The position numbers and the translations under genes were made by a program. Shown here piece after piece: positions 47,994 through 58,030 of a stretch of 64,000 bases of DNA. The notes under the pieces were generated by a model that saw only the letters and a list, made by a program, of their open reading frames with translations, did not search any database and was not told the DNA's origin. The number at the start of each line of letters is the position of its first letter. The stretch's first letter is position 1. Source of the stretch: Paracoccus bogoriensis (GTDB lineage Bacteria; Pseudomonadota; Alphaproteobacteria; Rhodobacterales; Rhodobacteraceae); assembly GCF_019431455.1 (NCBI RefSeq), contig NZ_JAHYSR010000008.1:1-64000 (forward strand), in the 5' to 3' direction.

Positions 47994-48640
47994 AAAGGCG
48001 CAGGACTGGAAAAGCCCACCACCACGCCGCTGTCGGGGTGGCGCAGGCGCAGGGTCTCGGCGTGCAGCATCAGGCGCGGGTGGTTGGCGGCCGCGCCGCT
48101 GGCGTAAAGCGGATCGCCCAGAATCGGATGCCCCATCTCGGCCATGTGGACACGCAACTGGTGGCTGCGTCCCGTGACCGGCATCAGCCGCACACGGGTT
48201 TCCCGGTCATCGGCGCAAAGCACCCGCCAATCGGTCTGTGCGGGACGCCCCGCCTCGTGATCGACCTTCTGACGAGGGCGGTTCGGCCAGTCCACCGCCA
48301 GCGGCAGATCCACGCGCCCGGTCCGGGGCTCAAGCCGCCCGGCCAGCCGCGCGACATAGATCTTCTTGACCTGCCGGGCCTCGAACTGGCGGCCCAGATG
48401 GCGCTGCGCGTGCGGGCTCAGCGCAAAGACCATGACGCCCGACGTATCCAGATCCAGCCGATGCACCAGCAACACGGTCGGAAAGGCGCCGCGCAGCCGC
48501 GCGATCAGGCAATCGGCCCGATCCTCGCCGCGCCCCGGCACCGACAACAGCCCCGAGGGCTTGTCCACGACCAGGATCTCGTGATCGGCATGAAGCACGG
48601 TGACGCCCCCCTTGGGGGGCGTATAGACGAAATCGCTCAT
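47990..48640 (-). CDS. RluA-family pseudouridine synthase
   Basis: A 216-aa RNA pseudouridine synthase without an S4 domain. The catalytic aspartate is in VHRLDLDTSGV; other motifs are LVVDKPSGLLSVPG, GRSHQLRVHM and HPILGDPLYA. Its target position in rRNA or tRNA is unclear (RluA-like length). The start overlaps the LysE gene stop (ATGA). Confidence 0.92.
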   Translation of the reverse strand: MSDFVYTPPKGGVTVLHADHEILVVDKPSGLLSVPGRGEDRADCLIARLRGAFPTVLLVHRLDLDTSGVMVFALSPHAQRHLGRQFEARQVKKIYVARLAGRLEPRTGRVDLPLAVDWPNRPRQKVDHEAGRPAQTDWRVLCADDRETRVRLMPVTGRSHQLRVHMAEMGHPILGDPLYASGAAANHPRLMLHAETLRLRHPDSGVVVGFSSPAPF

Positions 48641-49263
48641 CGCGCGACAAGGCGCAGCGCCAGCCCGGCGAACATCACGGCGGCGATTCGGTTGACCAGA
48701 CCAAGCCGCTTGCCGATGACCTGCCCGGCCACCCCGCCGACGATGCCGTAACCCATCGTCACCAACGTCCCGGTGAAGGCAAAGATCAGCCCAAGGCCCA
48801 GGATCTGCTGCCAGATCGGGCCCCATGCCGGATTGGTGAATTGCGGCAGGAAGGCCAGCATGAACAGGACGGGTTTGGGGTTCAGCGCGTTCGACAGGAA
48901 ACCGCGCCGGATGATCGACCAGACGCGCACGCTGCCCCGCGCGGCAGGATCGACCTCGCCCGCGTTCCAGCTCTTCCAGGCCAGCCACAGCAGATAGGCC
49001 GCGCCCAGATACTTGATCGCCCGCAGGGCCTCGGGATGGGCGGCGACCAGCGCGCCCAGACCGACCGTGGCCAGCGTCACGTGCATCAGCACGCCCAGCC
49101 CTACACCGAACCCGGCCCATGCCCCGGCGCGCGGCCCGCCCTGGATGCCGCAGGCGCTGGCGAAGAATACATCCTGGCCCGGCGCGAAGTTCAGGACCAG
49201 CCCGCCCAGCACGAAGGCCAGCAGCTGGGCCGAGGGGATGGCGGCGATCGTCTCCCAGATCAT
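48637..49263 (-). CDS. LysE family amino acid exporter
   Basis: A 208-aa transporter with about six hydrophobic segments. The N-terminal LNFAPGQDVFFASACGIQGGPRAGAWAG is the LysE/RhtB signature, and GFLSNALNPKPVLFMLAFLPQF is the second. Substrate unknown. It leads a run with the pseudouridine synthase and follows the msrC-like gene by 13 bases. Confidence 0.9.
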   Translation of the reverse strand: MIWETIAAIPSAQLLAFVLGGLVLNFAPGQDVFFASACGIQGGPRAGAWAGFGVGLGVLMHVTLATVGLGALVAAHPEALRAIKYLGAAYLLWLAWKSWNAGEVDPAARGSVRVWSIIRRGFLSNALNPKPVLFMLAFLPQFTNPAWGPIWQQILGLGLIFAFTGTLVTMGYGIVGGVAGQVIGKRLGLVNRIAAVMFAGLALRLVAR

Positions 49264-49276
49264 CGGGACTCCTGCG

Positions 49277-49729
49277 TCAGAGATGGCCGAACACGTCGGC
49301 CAGAATGGCCGACAGCGCCTCGGCGTCGCGCGAATCGAATGCGGCGGGCCGGTCGCTGTCGATATCCAGAACTCCGATCAGCCGCCCGCCCGCGCCGAAA
49401 ACCGGCAGGAGGATCTCGGACCGGGTGGATGAGGAACAGGCGATATGCCCGGGAAAAGCCTCGACATCATCGACCAGCTGCACCTCGCGCGTCCGCGCAC
49501 AGGCGCCGCAAACGCCGCGCGAAAAAGGAATCACCAGGCAGCCGTGCCCGCCCTGATAGGGGCCGATCTTCAGCAGATCCGGCGCGACCACGCGGTAGAA
49601 ACCCGTCCAGTCGAACCGCTCGTCCGAATGATGCAGCTCGCAGGCCACGGTCGCCATCAGCGCGACCTCATCGGTCTCGCCCTCGCAAAGCGCCCGGATG
49701 CGGGCGCGGATCTCGTCGTAATCGCTCAT
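49277..49729 (-). CDS. msrC: free methionine-(R)-sulfoxide reductase (GAF domain)
   Basis: A 150-aa GAF-domain enzyme that reduces free methionine-R-sulfoxide. The three redox cysteines Cys64, Cys74 and Cys98 (GCLVIPFSRGVCG, GHIACSS) are spaced exactly as in the E. coli enzyme (84, 94, 118). FPGHIAC and SEILLPVF are family motifs. It complements the protein-bound system MsrPQ at the left end. AAGGA abuts the ATG at 49729. Confidence 0.92.
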   Translation of the reverse strand: MSDYDEIRARIRALCEGETDEVALMATVACELHHSDERFDWTGFYRVVAPDLLKIGPYQGGHGCLVIPFSRGVCGACARTREVQLVDDVEAFPGHIACSSSTRSEILLPVFGAGGRLIGVLDIDSDRPAAFDSRDAEALSAILADVFGHL

Positions 49730-49769
49730 TCCTTCTGCATAGGGCCGACTGCGGAAACAGGAAAGCCCA

Positions 49770-49839
49770 CCTCTTTGCCTCGACGTAAATATCCCGGGGG
49801 AAGTCCCCGCAAGGGACGGGGGGCAGCGCCCCCTGCCCG
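49770..49839 (-). repeat. dispersed Rhodobacteraceae intergenic repeat, copy 1
   Basis: Read on the minus strand it is a GC hairpin region with GGGGGCGCTGCCCCC, then GGACTTCCCCCGGGATATTT and a purine-rich GAGGCAAAG end. It shares the CCCGGGATATTT..CGAGGCAAAG block with 57248-57313 and the hairpin-plus-TATTT plan with two further copies. Confidence 0.75.
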
Positions 49840-50162
49840 CTCTGACATGGGCGCGCCCGTCACGGCAGAAGCCTTCGCACGCCCAGAACCCAAACCGCGC
49901 AGCCATCAGGCCGAAAAGGCCACCCGAACCTGGCACGGCTCCGTGCGGTTGGGCGAACTGGACGCCCGAGGTCTCGACCCGTGACCTGGGCGTGCAGGGC
50001 TGGCGGCAGTGGTCGATGTGCCGCATTTCTGTGGGCAGCCGGGTCATGTCATGGTGCAAGAGCGCCCGATCGGGGACGGCGCGCGTGAATTCCACCGCGG
50101 CAAAGGGCCTCTGGCCTCCCCACCGCCACAGGTCTTGCCTCGAACATGGTTGAAGACCCAGG
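49840..50162. other. 323-bp stretch without a recognisable gene
   Basis: No frame here combines a start, a ribosome-binding site and family resemblance. Minus-strand open frames run through the msrC upstream region, but their sequence is Arg/His/Cys-rich and unlike the neighbours. It could be a decayed gene or the upstream control region of mbfA. A weak dyad TCGAAC-ATG-GTTGAA lies at about 50142-50156, close to the mbfA start. Confidence 0.4.
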
Positions 50163-51143
50163 ATGAGCATGGCGCTTTTGACCAATCGCAAGCGGTTCGA
50201 CGACCTGACTCAGCAGGAGGTCGTCGCGCTGGCCATCGCCTCGGAAGAGGACGACGCCCGCATCTATCGCAACTGGGCCAGCTTCCTGCGCGCGGATTAT
50301 CCCGCCACCGCCGCAATCTTCGACGCCATGGCGCTGGAAGAGGACGGCCACCGCCGCGCGCTTCTGGACCTGCATCGCGAGCGGTGGGGCGACGCGATCC
50401 CGGTGATCCGCCGCGAGCATGTGGCCGGCTATCCGATGCGCCGCCCGGCCTGGATGATGAAGACCCTGACGCTGGACCAGATCCGCAGCGAGGCCGCAGG
50501 GATGGAGCGTGACGCCGCCGATTTCTATGCCCGCGCCGCACAGCTCAGCCAGGATGCGGGCATCCGCAAGCTTCTGGGCGATCTGGCCGCCGCCGAGCGC
50601 GATCACGAGACCCGCGCGGATGAGCTGGCGGACACCTATCTGGGCGGCGACGCCCGCGCGGCCGAGGATGCAGTCGCCCATCGCAACTTCGTGCTGACCT
50701 GGGTCCAGCCCGGTCTGGCCGGGCTGATGGACGGTTCCGTCTCGACGCTGGCGCCGATCTTCGCGGTGGCCTTCGCCACGCAGGATCCCTGGACGACCTT
50801 CATCGTGGGGCTTGCCGCCAGCCTGGGCGCCGGGATCAGCATGGGCTTCACCGAGGCCGCATCCGATGACGGCGTCGTCTCGGGGCGAGGCTCGCCGATC
50901 AAGCGCGGCATCGCGGCGGGGGTGATGACCACGATCGGGGGTCTGGGCCATGCCCTGCCCTACCTGATCCCCGATTTCTGGACCGCGACCACGATCGCCA
51001 TCATCGTGGTCTTCCTGGAGCTCTGGGCCATCGCCTGGATTCAGAACCGCTGGATGCAGACCCCCTTCTGGCGGGCCACCTTGCAAGTCGTGGTCGGCGG
51101 TGGTTTGGTGCTGGCCGTAGGCATCTTGATCGGGTCCGGCTGA
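50163..51143 (+). CDS. mbfA: membrane-bound ferritin-like iron exporter MbfA (Er-VIT1 family)
   Basis: A 326-aa fusion of an N-terminal erythrin/ferritin-like domain (SEEDDARIYRNW, LEEDGHRRALLD, ERDAADFY, ERDHETRADEL provide the Glu/His di-iron ligands) with a C-terminal VIT1-like membrane domain (GLAASLGAGISMGFTEAASDDGVVSGRG). MbfA exports iron under iron or peroxide stress in rhizobia, where Irr controls it. I found no convincing Irr (ICE) box. Two ATGs, 50163 and 50169, are possible starts. Confidence 0.9.
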   Translation: MSMALLTNRKRFDDLTQQEVVALAIASEEDDARIYRNWASFLRADYPATAAIFDAMALEEDGHRRALLDLHRERWGDAIPVIRREHVAGYPMRRPAWMMKTLTLDQIRSEAAGMERDAADFYARAAQLSQDAGIRKLLGDLAAAERDHETRADELADTYLGGDARAAEDAVAHRNFVLTWVQPGLAGLMDGSVSTLAPIFAVAFATQDPWTTFIVGLAASLGAGISMGFTEAASDDGVVSGRGSPIKRGIAAGVMTTIGGLGHALPYLIPDFWTATTIAIIVVFLELWAIAWIQNRWMQTPFWRATLQVVVGGGLVLAVGILIGSG

Positions 51144-51182
51144 GGCCCCAAAGGGGCGGCATGAAACATAACACCGCGCGCC

Positions 51183-52109
51183 ATGGCTGAGGTCTTTTTG
51201 CAGACCTTGCCTTTTTTCGGGCTCATCGGGCTGGGTTGGCTGGCCGCTGCATTCCGTCTCTTTCCGCCCGAGGGTGCCGCCTGGCTGACCCGCTTCGTCT
51301 TCTACTTTGCGCTGTCGGCGATGCTGTTCCGCTTTGCCGCGGGGCTGAATCTGACTGCCATCTTCGATCCGCGCTTCGTCCTGGCCTATCTGACCGGCTC
51401 GCTTGCGGTCTGGGCTCTTGGCATGACAATTGCACGCGCGCGCGGTCTGTCCCTGCCCGAGGCCGCGATGGAGGCGCATTGCTGCATGACCGGCAATACC
51501 GGCTTTCTGGGCGTGCCGATGCTGGTCGCGCTGATGGGGCCGGTCGCCGTCGGGCCGCTCTTGATGGTGCTGGCCATCGACATGCTGGTCTTTTCGGCGT
51601 TGATCACGCTGATCGTCCACGGCGCGCGGCAGGGCGGTCTGCGGCTCGCGGCCGTCCTGCCGGTGCTGCGGGGGCTGGCGGGCAATCCGATGATCCTGTC
51701 GATGCTGGCCGGACTGGCCTGGGCGCAGTCGGGCCTGGCGATGCCGCGCCCGCTGGAGGAATTGCTGACGCTGCTGGGCGCGGCGGCGACGCCGGGCGCG
51801 CTCTTTGCCATCGGCGCGGGGCTGGCCGGGCGGCGGCTGGTCCGGGTGGCGGCGGCAGGCTGGCTATCGGCGGCCAAGCTGATCCTGCATCCGCTGGCCA
51901 TCGCGCTGAGCGCTTGGGCCTTCGGCGTGCCGCCTGTCACGGCGGCGGTCATGATCGCCGCGGCCGCCCTGCCGGTCGCAGGCAACGTCTTCATGCTGGC
52001 CGAACATTTCCGCATCGCGCCGCAACGCGTCTCGGCTGCGATCCTGATCTCGACCGCGGCCTCGATCCTGACCATTCCAGTGGTCATGCTGCTGATCACG
52101 AACCCCTGA
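51183..52109 (+). CDS. AEC family (auxin efflux carrier-type) transporter
   Basis: A 308-aa membrane protein with about ten hydrophobic segments in the AEC fold: [33 protein letters not shown] and the C-terminal [12 protein letters not shown]. Bacterial members export malonate, malate or amino acids; the substrate is unknown. It is followed after 14 bases by the crotonase gene. Confidence 0.88.
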   Translation: MAEVFLQTLPFFGLIGLGWLAAAFRLFPPEGAAWLTRFVFYFALSAMLFRFAAGLNLTAIFDPRFVLAYLTGSLAVWALGMTIARARGLSLPEAAMEAHCCMTGNTGFLGVPMLVALMGPVAVGPLLMVLAIDMLVFSALITLIVHGARQGGLRLAAVLPVLRGLAGNPMILSMLAGLAWAQSGLAMPRPLEELLTLLGAAATPGALFAIGAGLAGRRLVRVAAAGWLSAAKLILHPLAIALSAWAFGVPPVTAAVMIAAAALPVAGNVFMLAEHFRIAPQRVSAAILISTAASILTIPVVMLLITNP

Positions 52110-52123
52110 CCGAAAGGAGCGCC

Positions 52124-52924
52124 ATGAGACCCCTCGACCGGCTGGACCTGAACAACCTCAAAGTCGAACTGGATGCAGATGGCATCGCCAGCGTCATGCT
52201 GAACCGCCCGGCCAAGCGCAATGCGCTGGATATCGCCACGATCGAGGAGCTGATCGAGGTCTTTCAGGCGCTGCCCCGATCGGGCGCGCGGGCGGCGATC
52301 CTGTCGGGGGCCGGTCCGCATTTCTGCGCGGGCCTGGATCTGGTGGAACATCATCAGGCCAACCGCACGGCGGCCGATTTCATGCAGGTCTGCCTGCGCT
52401 GGCACGAGGCGTTCAACAAGATGGAATATGGCGGCGTCCCGGTGATCGCGGTCCTTCAGGGCGCGGTCGTGGGCGGCGGACTGGAGCTGGCCTCGGCGGC
52501 GCATATCCGGGTGGCGGGCCCCGACACCTATTTCGGCCTGCCCGAGGGGCAGCGCGGCCTGTTCACCGGGGGCGGCGCCACGATCCGCGTGGCAGACCTG
52601 ATCGGCAAGGCGCGGATGATCGACATGATGCTGACCGGCCGCCTCTATCGCGGAGACGAGGCCCTGTCGGTCGGGCTCTGCCAGTATCTGGTGGACGATC
52701 CCGCCACGAAGGCACACGAGATCGCGCTGGCGGCGGCGGCGAACCCGCCCTTGTCGAACTTCGCGATCTGCTCGGCCATCAGCCACATGCAGAACATGAG
52801 CGCGCTTGACGCTGCCTATGCCGAGGCCGCAGTCGCAGGCGTGGTGAACACGCAAGAGGCCGCGCGTGACCGGCTTGCCGCCTTCGCCGACGGGACAGGG
52901 CCGCGCATCAAGCCGGGCGCCTGA
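52124..52924 (+). CDS. crotonase/enoyl-CoA hydratase family protein
   Basis: A 266-aa crotonase-fold protein with the oxyanion-hole motifs [14 protein letters not shown] and [19 protein letters not shown]. Catalytic Glu residues fall in [19 protein letters not shown], so hydratase chemistry is plausible, but a non-hydratase crotonase cannot be excluded. AAAGGAG precedes the ATG at 52124. Confidence 0.9.
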   Translation: MRPLDRLDLNNLKVELDADGIASVMLNRPAKRNALDIATIEELIEVFQALPRSGARAAILSGAGPHFCAGLDLVEHHQANRTAADFMQVCLRWHEAFNKMEYGGVPVIAVLQGAVVGGGLELASAAHIRVAGPDTYFGLPEGQRGLFTGGGATIRVADLIGKARMIDMMLTGRLYRGDEALSVGLCQYLVDDPATKAHEIALAAAANPPLSNFAICSAISHMQNMSALDAAYAEAAVAGVVNTQEAARDRLAAFADGTGPRIKPGA

Positions 52925-52975
52925 TTGCCGCGATGCGCTGCGCGCCTGTGCCGCAAGGCGCAGGGGCGGCGGCCG

Positions 52976-52996
52976 GGCGGGCCTCGATGGCCCGTC
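52976..52996. terminator. hairpin between crotonase and ExoD genes
   Basis: GGCGGGCC and GGCCCGTC form an 8-bp stem (one G-U) around TCGAT, midway between the convergent genes. Confidence 0.45.
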
Positions 52997-53019
52997 GGGC
53001 CGCGGCCTGCCGCAACGCG

Positions 53020-53613
53020 CTAGACGGTGCTGCCGTTGACGAACACCGTCACCCCGATGCCCAACCCGCCGATCATCACAAATCCCAGCAGCGTGAACAG
53101 CCCGTCCCGCGCCAGCATCCCGAAGGACAGAAGCAGCACGACCGTCCCCAGGATCGACGAGGTGAACGGCACCAGTTCCAGAAACGGCATCATCAGCCCG
53201 CAGGCCAGACACAGCGCCTGCGCGATCCACAGGACCGGCGGCCAGACCAGGACACGCAGCCGGTTGCGGGTGATCCGGTCCAGCCAGCCCGCAGGCCGCT
53301 TCATCCGCGTCGCGGCCGACAGCAGGCGCTTGCTGTCGATCTCTTTCTCCAGCAGCCAGCGCGGCAGCCAGATCCGCTGGCGCTGCGCCAGCATCTGCGC
53401 CGAGACCAGCGCAATGGTGATCCCGCAGAGCGAGGAAAACAGCGGCACGCCCGACAGGGGCGAGACCACCGCCAGCGCGGGGATCATCAGCTGCGGGATG
53501 AAGCTGTCCCGTCCAAGCGAGTCGATCACGTCGCGCAGGCACGTGCGCTCGCCCTTCTCTGCCACGGCCTGAACCCGGCCCATCAGCCCGGTGATCGTCT
53601 CGTCGTGGTGCAT
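53020..53613 (-). CDS. ExoD family exopolysaccharide synthesis protein
   Basis: A 197-aa membrane protein of the ExoD family: FIPQLMIPALAVVSPLSGVPLFSSLCGITIALVSAQM and the two C-terminal hydrophobic segments. ExoD affects exopolysaccharide and alkali tolerance in Sinorhizobium; its biochemical role is unknown. GGAGAG precedes the ATG at 53613. Confidence 0.88.
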   Translation of the reverse strand: MHHDETITGLMGRVQAVAEKGERTCLRDVIDSLGRDSFIPQLMIPALAVVSPLSGVPLFSSLCGITIALVSAQMLAQRQRIWLPRWLLEKEIDSKRLLSAATRMKRPAGWLDRITRNRLRVLVWPPVLWIAQALCLACGLMMPFLELVPFTSSILGTVVLLLSFGMLARDGLFTLLGFVMIGGLGIGVTVFVNGSTV

Positions 53614-53661
53614 GGTCTCTCCGTCAAGGCCATGCAGCGAACGCGGCTCCACAGGAAAGGT

Positions 53662-54117
53662 TCACCCCGCCCGACGTGCTGCGCCCAGAACACGATCCAG
53701 CGTGGACAGAAAGCGCGCCCTCTCGGCCTTGCCGAAGGTGCCGCCACTGCCCGGATGAAACGGGTTCGCCGCCCGGAGATCGGCCATCAGGTCTCGGGCG
53801 GCAAGGCGGGGACCGATATTCGCGTCGCTCAGTTCTTCGCCAGCATGGGTGACGACCCGGGCGCCCGCCTTGATGCAGCGATCCGCCAGAGGCAGATCGC
53901 CCGTGACCACCACATCGCCCAGCCCGCAATTCTGGGCGATCCAGGTATCGGCCGCATCGGGGCCCTCGGAGACGATCTGCAGGCGCACCAGCGGATGCGT
54001 GGGCATCCGCAGCCCGCCATTGCAGACCAGCACCATCTCGACGCCCATGCGGACGGCCACCCGTTCGGCCTCGGCCTTGACCGGGCAGGCATCCGCATCG
54101 ACGTATAGCGTCGTCAT
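53662..54117 (-). CDS. YaiI/YqxD family protein (DUF188)
   Basis: A 151-aa PIN-like DUF188 protein with the conserved acidic start [14 protein letters not shown] and [20 protein letters not shown]. Conserved aspartates suggest a metal-dependent nuclease-like fold, but no activity is established. It overlaps the dapD stop (ATGA), so it is coupled to it. Confidence 0.9.
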   Translation of the reverse strand: MTTLYVDADACPVKAEAERVAVRMGVEMVLVCNGGLRMPTHPLVRLQIVSEGPDAADTWIAQNCGLGDVVVTGDLPLADRCIKAGARVVTHAGEELSDANIGPRLAARDLMADLRAANPFHPGSGGTFGKAERARFLSTLDRVLGAARRAG

Positions 54118-54944
54118 CCGTCGCGCAAAAGCTCGTTGACCGAGGTCTTGGAGCGCGTCTTTGCATCGACACGCTTGACGATCACCGCGCAATAAAGGTT
54201 CACGCCGTTCTTCGAGGGCATCGAACCCGAAACGACCACCGACCCGGCGGGAACCTCGCCATACATGACCGCGCCGGTCTCGCGGTCCACGATCCTGGTG
54301 GATTGACCGATATAGACGCCCATGCCCAGAACCGAGCCCTCGCGGATGATGCAGCCCTCGACCACCTCGGACCGGGCGCCGATGAAGCAATCATCCTCGA
54401 TGATGGTCGGCCCGGCCTGCAGCGGCTCCAGCACGCCGCCGATGCCCACGCCGCCCGACAGATGCACGTTGCGGCCGATCTGCGCGCAGGAACCGACCGT
54501 GGCCCAGGTGTCCACCATCGTCCCCTCGCCCACATGGGCGCCCAGGTTCACGAAGGACGGCATCAGCACCGCGCCCCTGGCGATATAGGCCGAGCGGCGC
54601 ACGATCGCGCCCGGCACGGCGCGGAACCCGGCCTGCCGCCAGTCGGCTTCGGTCCAGCCGTGGAATTTCGAGGGCACCTTGTCCCACCACTTGCCGCCCT
54701 GCGGCCCGCCCGACATCTCTTCCATGTCGTTCAGGCGGAAGGACAGCAGCACGGCCTTCTTGGCCCACTGATTCACATGCCATTCGCCCGTCTCATGGCG
54801 CTCGGCCACGCGCAGCGTGCCGTTATCCAGCGCGGTCAGGGTGGCCTCGACGGCGTCGCGGGCCTCGCCCCTGGTGGCAGAGGTGATGCTGTCGCGCGCC
54901 TCCCAGGCGGCTTCGATGGCGGCTTCCAGTGCGGCGTTGTTCAT
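54114..54944 (-). CDS. dapD: tetrahydrodipicolinate N-succinyltransferase
   Basis: The 276-aa DapD carries out the succinylation step of diaminopimelate/lysine synthesis. The left-handed beta-helix hexapeptide repeats run through the middle ([36 protein letters not shown]), with the N-terminal helical domain before it and [21 protein letters not shown] at the end. GGGGGA precedes the ATG at 54944. A distant diaminopimelate-type aminotransferase is at 31 kb. Confidence 0.96.
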   Translation of the reverse strand: MNNAALEAAIEAAWEARDSITSATRGEARDAVEATLTALDNGTLRVAERHETGEWHVNQWAKKAVLLSFRLNDMEEMSGGPQGGKWWDKVPSKFHGWTEADWRQAGFRAVPGAIVRRSAYIARGAVLMPSFVNLGAHVGEGTMVDTWATVGSCAQIGRNVHLSGGVGIGGVLEPLQAGPTIIEDDCFIGARSEVVEGCIIREGSVLGMGVYIGQSTRIVDRETGAVMYGEVPAGSVVVSGSMPSKNGVNLYCAVIVKRVDAKTRSKTSVNELLRDG

Positions 54945-55157
54945 CTGCGGTCCCCCGGTCGGTTGTCGCAACCGGGATTAACGGGCTTGTCCCGCCGAGG
55001 CAATGGCGGGGCAAGACCGGGCCTTGACGCCGATCCGCCGGGCGCCGCCTGAAGTTCGCGACGCCGGACCATGTCTGCCAACCGCTGCGGAACGGCAACG
55101 GTTTGCCTCGGGCGCGCGCGCGCGTTACTGCTGGATGGATCAGCACGAGGCAGAACA

Positions 55158-55982
55158 ATGCATGATGACAGCCGCAAGACCCCGTTCCGCCACAGCGGCG
55201 AGGATATCGAAGCCGCGCGCCATTCGCCCGATACGCCGCAGACGCGCGCGCCCTCTTACCGGCTGGCCTTTGCCGACACCGAATTTCTTCTGCGCGAGGA
55301 ATTGCGTCCCGTCCGCCTGCAACTGGAACTGCTGAAGCCGCAGATGATCCTGGACGAACGCGGCATCGTCTCGACGGTGGTGATGTTCGGCGGCGCCCGC
55401 GTCCCCTCGCCGGAACGCCAGGCCCAGGCACGCACGCCCGAACTGGCGGCCCTGTCGAAATATTACGAACAGGCCCGCATCTTCGCCCGGCAGATGACCG
55501 AACGCAGCCTGACGACGGGCGGGCGCGAATTCGTGATCTGCACCGGCGGCGGCCCCGGCGTGATGGAGGCGGGCAATCTGGGTGCCGAAGAGGTAGGCGG
55601 CCAGTCCATCGGCCTCGGCATCGTGCTGCCGCATGAACAGGCCCCCAACCGGCATGTGACGCCGAACCTGTCGTTCAACTTCCACTATTTCGCGATCCGC
55701 AAGATGCATTTCCTGATGCGCGCCCGCGCGATCACGGTCTTTCCGGGCGGCTTCGGCACGCTGGACGAATTGTTCGAGACGCTGACCCTGATCCAGACGC
55801 GGCGCATGGCGCGCATTCCGGTCCTGCTGTTCGGCGAAGACTTCTGGGAAGAGATCATCAACTGGCGCGCCTTGGCCCGCGCCGGCACGATCAGCGAGGA
55901 AGACCTGGACCTGATCCGCTACGTGGAAACGGCCGAGGAAGCCGTCGCGATCATCGACGCCTTCCCCCCTCCGCAGGGCTAG
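55158..55982 (+). CDS. LOG family nucleotide-processing protein
   Basis: A 274-aa protein with the LOG/TIGR00730 phosphoribohydrolase motif [12 protein letters not shown] and the Rossmann [14 protein letters not shown]. Bacterial members hydrolyse AMP or cytokinin-type nucleotides. The ATG at 55158 has GAGG upstream; a longer in-frame start at 55071 is less likely. Its stop shares CTAG with the convergent rlmN gene. Confidence 0.88.
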   Translation: MHDDSRKTPFRHSGEDIEAARHSPDTPQTRAPSYRLAFADTEFLLREELRPVRLQLELLKPQMILDERGIVSTVVMFGGARVPSPERQAQARTPELAALSKYYEQARIFARQMTERSLTTGGREFVICTGGGPGVMEAGNLGAEEVGGQSIGLGIVLPHEQAPNRHVTPNLSFNFHYFAIRKMHFLMRARAITVFPGGFGTLDELFETLTLIQTRRMARIPVLLFGEDFWEEIINWRALARAGTISEEDLDLIRYVETAEEAVAIIDAFPPPQG

Positions 55983-57163
55983 GAGGCCTCGGCCTCGATC
56001 TGGGCGCGGGTCTTGCGGCCCCGCTCGGTCGCGGATTTCAGCTGCCCGCAGGCGGCCATGATATCCTCGCCGCGCGGCGTGCGGATCGGGCTGGCATAGC
56101 CTGCCTTGTAGATGATGTCGGCAAAGGCGCGGATCCGCTCGGGCGAGGATCGCCTGTAGGGGGCCCCCGGCCATTCATTGAAGGGAATCAGGTTGATCTT
56201 GGCGGGAATGCCCTGGATCAGCTTGACCAGGCGGCGGGCATCGGCGTCCGAGTCGTTCACCCCGTCCAGCATCACATATTCAAAGGTGATCCGCTCGCTG
56301 TTGCTCAGCCGGGGATAATCACGCAGCGCCTCCAGCAGGGTGGCGATATTCCAGCGCCTGTTGATCGGCACCAGCCGGTCGCGCACCTCGTCGGTGGTCG
56401 CATGGAAGCTGACGGCCAGCAGGCAGCCGATCTCCTGCGCGGTGCGGGCGATCTCGGGAACCACGCCGCTGGTGGACAGGGTGATGCGGCGGCGCGACAG
56501 CGACAGCCCCTCGCCATCCATGACGACCTTCATCGCGTCGCGGACATTCTCGAAATTGTAGAGCGGCTCGCCCATGCCCATCAGCACGATATTGCTGACC
56601 AGCCGCGTCTCGTCCTTGGGCGCGCCCTGGACGGGCCATTCGCCCAGATCGTCGCGCGCCAGCATCACCTGGCCCACGATCTCGGCCGGTGTCAGGTTGC
56701 GGACCAACTTCTGCGTGCCGGTATGACAGAAGGAACAGGTCAGGGTGCAGCCCACCTGACTGCTGATGCACAAGGTGCCGCGCCCCTCTTCGGGGATATA
56801 GACGACCTCGACCTCGTGTCCGCCGGCGATCCGAACCAGATATTTGCGCGTGCCGTCCCGGCTGATCTGCCGGGTGACCAGCTCGGGCAGAACGATCTCG
56901 AAATGTTCGGCCAGAAGAGCACGATAGTCCTTGGCCAGATTGGTCATGGCTGCGAAATCGCGCACACCCCAATGATAGACCCATTGCCAGACCTGGCCGA
57001 CCCGCATCCGGGCCTGCCGCTCGGGCGTGCCGGCGGCGATCAGCGCCTCGTGCAATTGCGGGCGCGTCAGGCCAACGATATTGGTGCGGCCGGTCTGGGG
57101 CAGCTTGCGCGGAATGGTCAGCACATCCTGCGTGATCGGCGCAGAGGGGGTCTGATCGGTCAT
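55979..57163 (-). CDS. rlmN: dual-specificity rRNA/tRNA m2A methyltransferase RlmN
   Basis: A 394-aa radical-SAM enzyme that methylates A2503 of 23S rRNA and A37 of some tRNAs. The radical-SAM cluster CxxxCxxC is in [24 protein letters not shown] and the C-terminal [14 protein letters not shown] (methyl-carrying Cys) are RlmN hallmarks. The N-terminal accessory domain is intact ([15 protein letters not shown]). It is a single gene, convergent with the LOG gene. Confidence 0.96.
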   Translation of the reverse strand: MTDQTPSAPITQDVLTIPRKLPQTGRTNIVGLTRPQLHEALIAAGTPERQARMRVGQVWQWVYHWGVRDFAAMTNLAKDYRALLAEHFEIVLPELVTRQISRDGTRKYLVRIAGGHEVEVVYIPEEGRGTLCISSQVGCTLTCSFCHTGTQKLVRNLTPAEIVGQVMLARDDLGEWPVQGAPKDETRLVSNIVLMGMGEPLYNFENVRDAMKVVMDGEGLSLSRRRITLSTSGVVPEIARTAQEIGCLLAVSFHATTDEVRDRLVPINRRWNIATLLEALRDYPRLSNSERITFEYVMLDGVNDSDADARRLVKLIQGIPAKINLIPFNEWPGAPYRRSSPERIRAFADIIYKAGYASPIRTPRGEDIMAACGQLKSATERGRKTRAQIEAEAS

Positions 57164-57247
57164 GGCACCACCGGCTCCGGGTCAAGGGGAAAGGCGCGAA
57201 AGGCCGCTATCTAAGCAAAAGCGAGCCGGAAATCAACCAGCCCGCCG

Positions 57248-57313
57248 CTTTGCCTCGGCCCGAAATATCCCGGGGGGAGTCCCCGCCAGGGGGGCGGGGC
57301 AGCGCCCCTGCCC
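57248..57313 (-). repeat. dispersed Rhodobacteraceae intergenic repeat, copy 2
   Basis: On the minus strand: GGGGCGCTGCCCC hairpin, GGCGGGGACTCC, then CCCGGGATATTT and CCGAGGCAAAG. Same plan and orientation as the copy at 49770-49839. Confidence 0.75.
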
Positions 57314-57317
57314 GACC

Positions 57318-57839
57318 TCACTGACAGCGCGACCGCGCCGTATTCGTTGCCGCCGTCACGCCGGTCAGGCTGAACGTGTCCTTCGTCGTCGTGCCACGGG
57401 CCGAGCGACCGGTCACGACCGCGGTGGATCCTGCGCGCAACGCGGCGATCAACGCCTCGTCATCCGAGGGGCTGCCGGTCCAGGCGCTGTCACCCTCGGT
57501 GAACAGGTTGAACTTGCGCCCGCCCACATCGACTTCAACCGTCGAATCCGGGGCGAACGGATAGCCGCCGGTGAACGAGACTTCGCCGTTCTGGCCGGGG
57601 CGATAGGCAATATATAACCGGATATCGCCACGCGTCACCTCGGCGGGTTGCCCGTTGCGGGTGTTGATGGTCGAACGCGGCGGCGAAACCGCCCAGCATT
57701 CCCGCGGGTTGTCCGCCGCAAACACCGTCCAGTCGCCTTCGGTGGCGACGACATTCGTGGATTCCTGCGCCATGGCCGTCCCGAGCCCGGCGATCAGGAC
57801 AAGGCTGGCGCCCAGTCCGCGCAGCGTGGTGGTCAACAT
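57318..57839 (-). CDS. invasion-associated locus B (IalB) family protein
   Basis: A 173-aa exported protein: signal peptide (LGASLVLIAGLGTAMA), then an IalB-type domain with WTVFAADNPRECWAVSPP and DIRLYIAYRPGQNGEVSFTGGYPF. Conserved cysteines near 51 and 172 may form the family disulfide. AGGAGG precedes the ATG at 57839 by 7 bases. Function in non-pathogens is unknown. It diverges from the asparaginase gene. Confidence 0.88.
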   Translation of the reverse strand: MLTTTLRGLGASLVLIAGLGTAMAQESTNVVATEGDWTVFAADNPRECWAVSPPRSTINTRNGQPAEVTRGDIRLYIAYRPGQNGEVSFTGGYPFAPDSTVEVDVGGRKFNLFTEGDSAWTGSPSDDEALIAALRAGSTAVVTGRSARGTTTKDTFSLTGVTAATNTARSRCQ

Positions 57840-58030
57840 GCTCTGGCCTCCTGCCATTCACTTTCGCCGTTTCGCCCGGCGTTTTCCCTTATTGCCATGG
57901 TCATTTCAACCATCTGGCTTCAGGATAGCGAAATTCGACCGCCAAGAAAGCCCGGCCTTGCATGATCGCGCGATTGTCACCCGGCCAGATCGAACAGCGA
58001 TCAGACCGCAGGTCCGGTCCGAGGATGACC

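Noticed and set aside
50142..50156. Irr-type iron box before mbfA
   Set aside because: The TCGAAC-ATG-GTTGAA dyad matches in only four of six arm positions and lacks the TTTAGAA core of known Irr boxes.
49730..50191. A minus-strand coding extension of the msrC gene
   Set aside because: The open frame continues upstream, but the residues have no fRMsr resemblance and the ATG at 49729 gives the correct family length.
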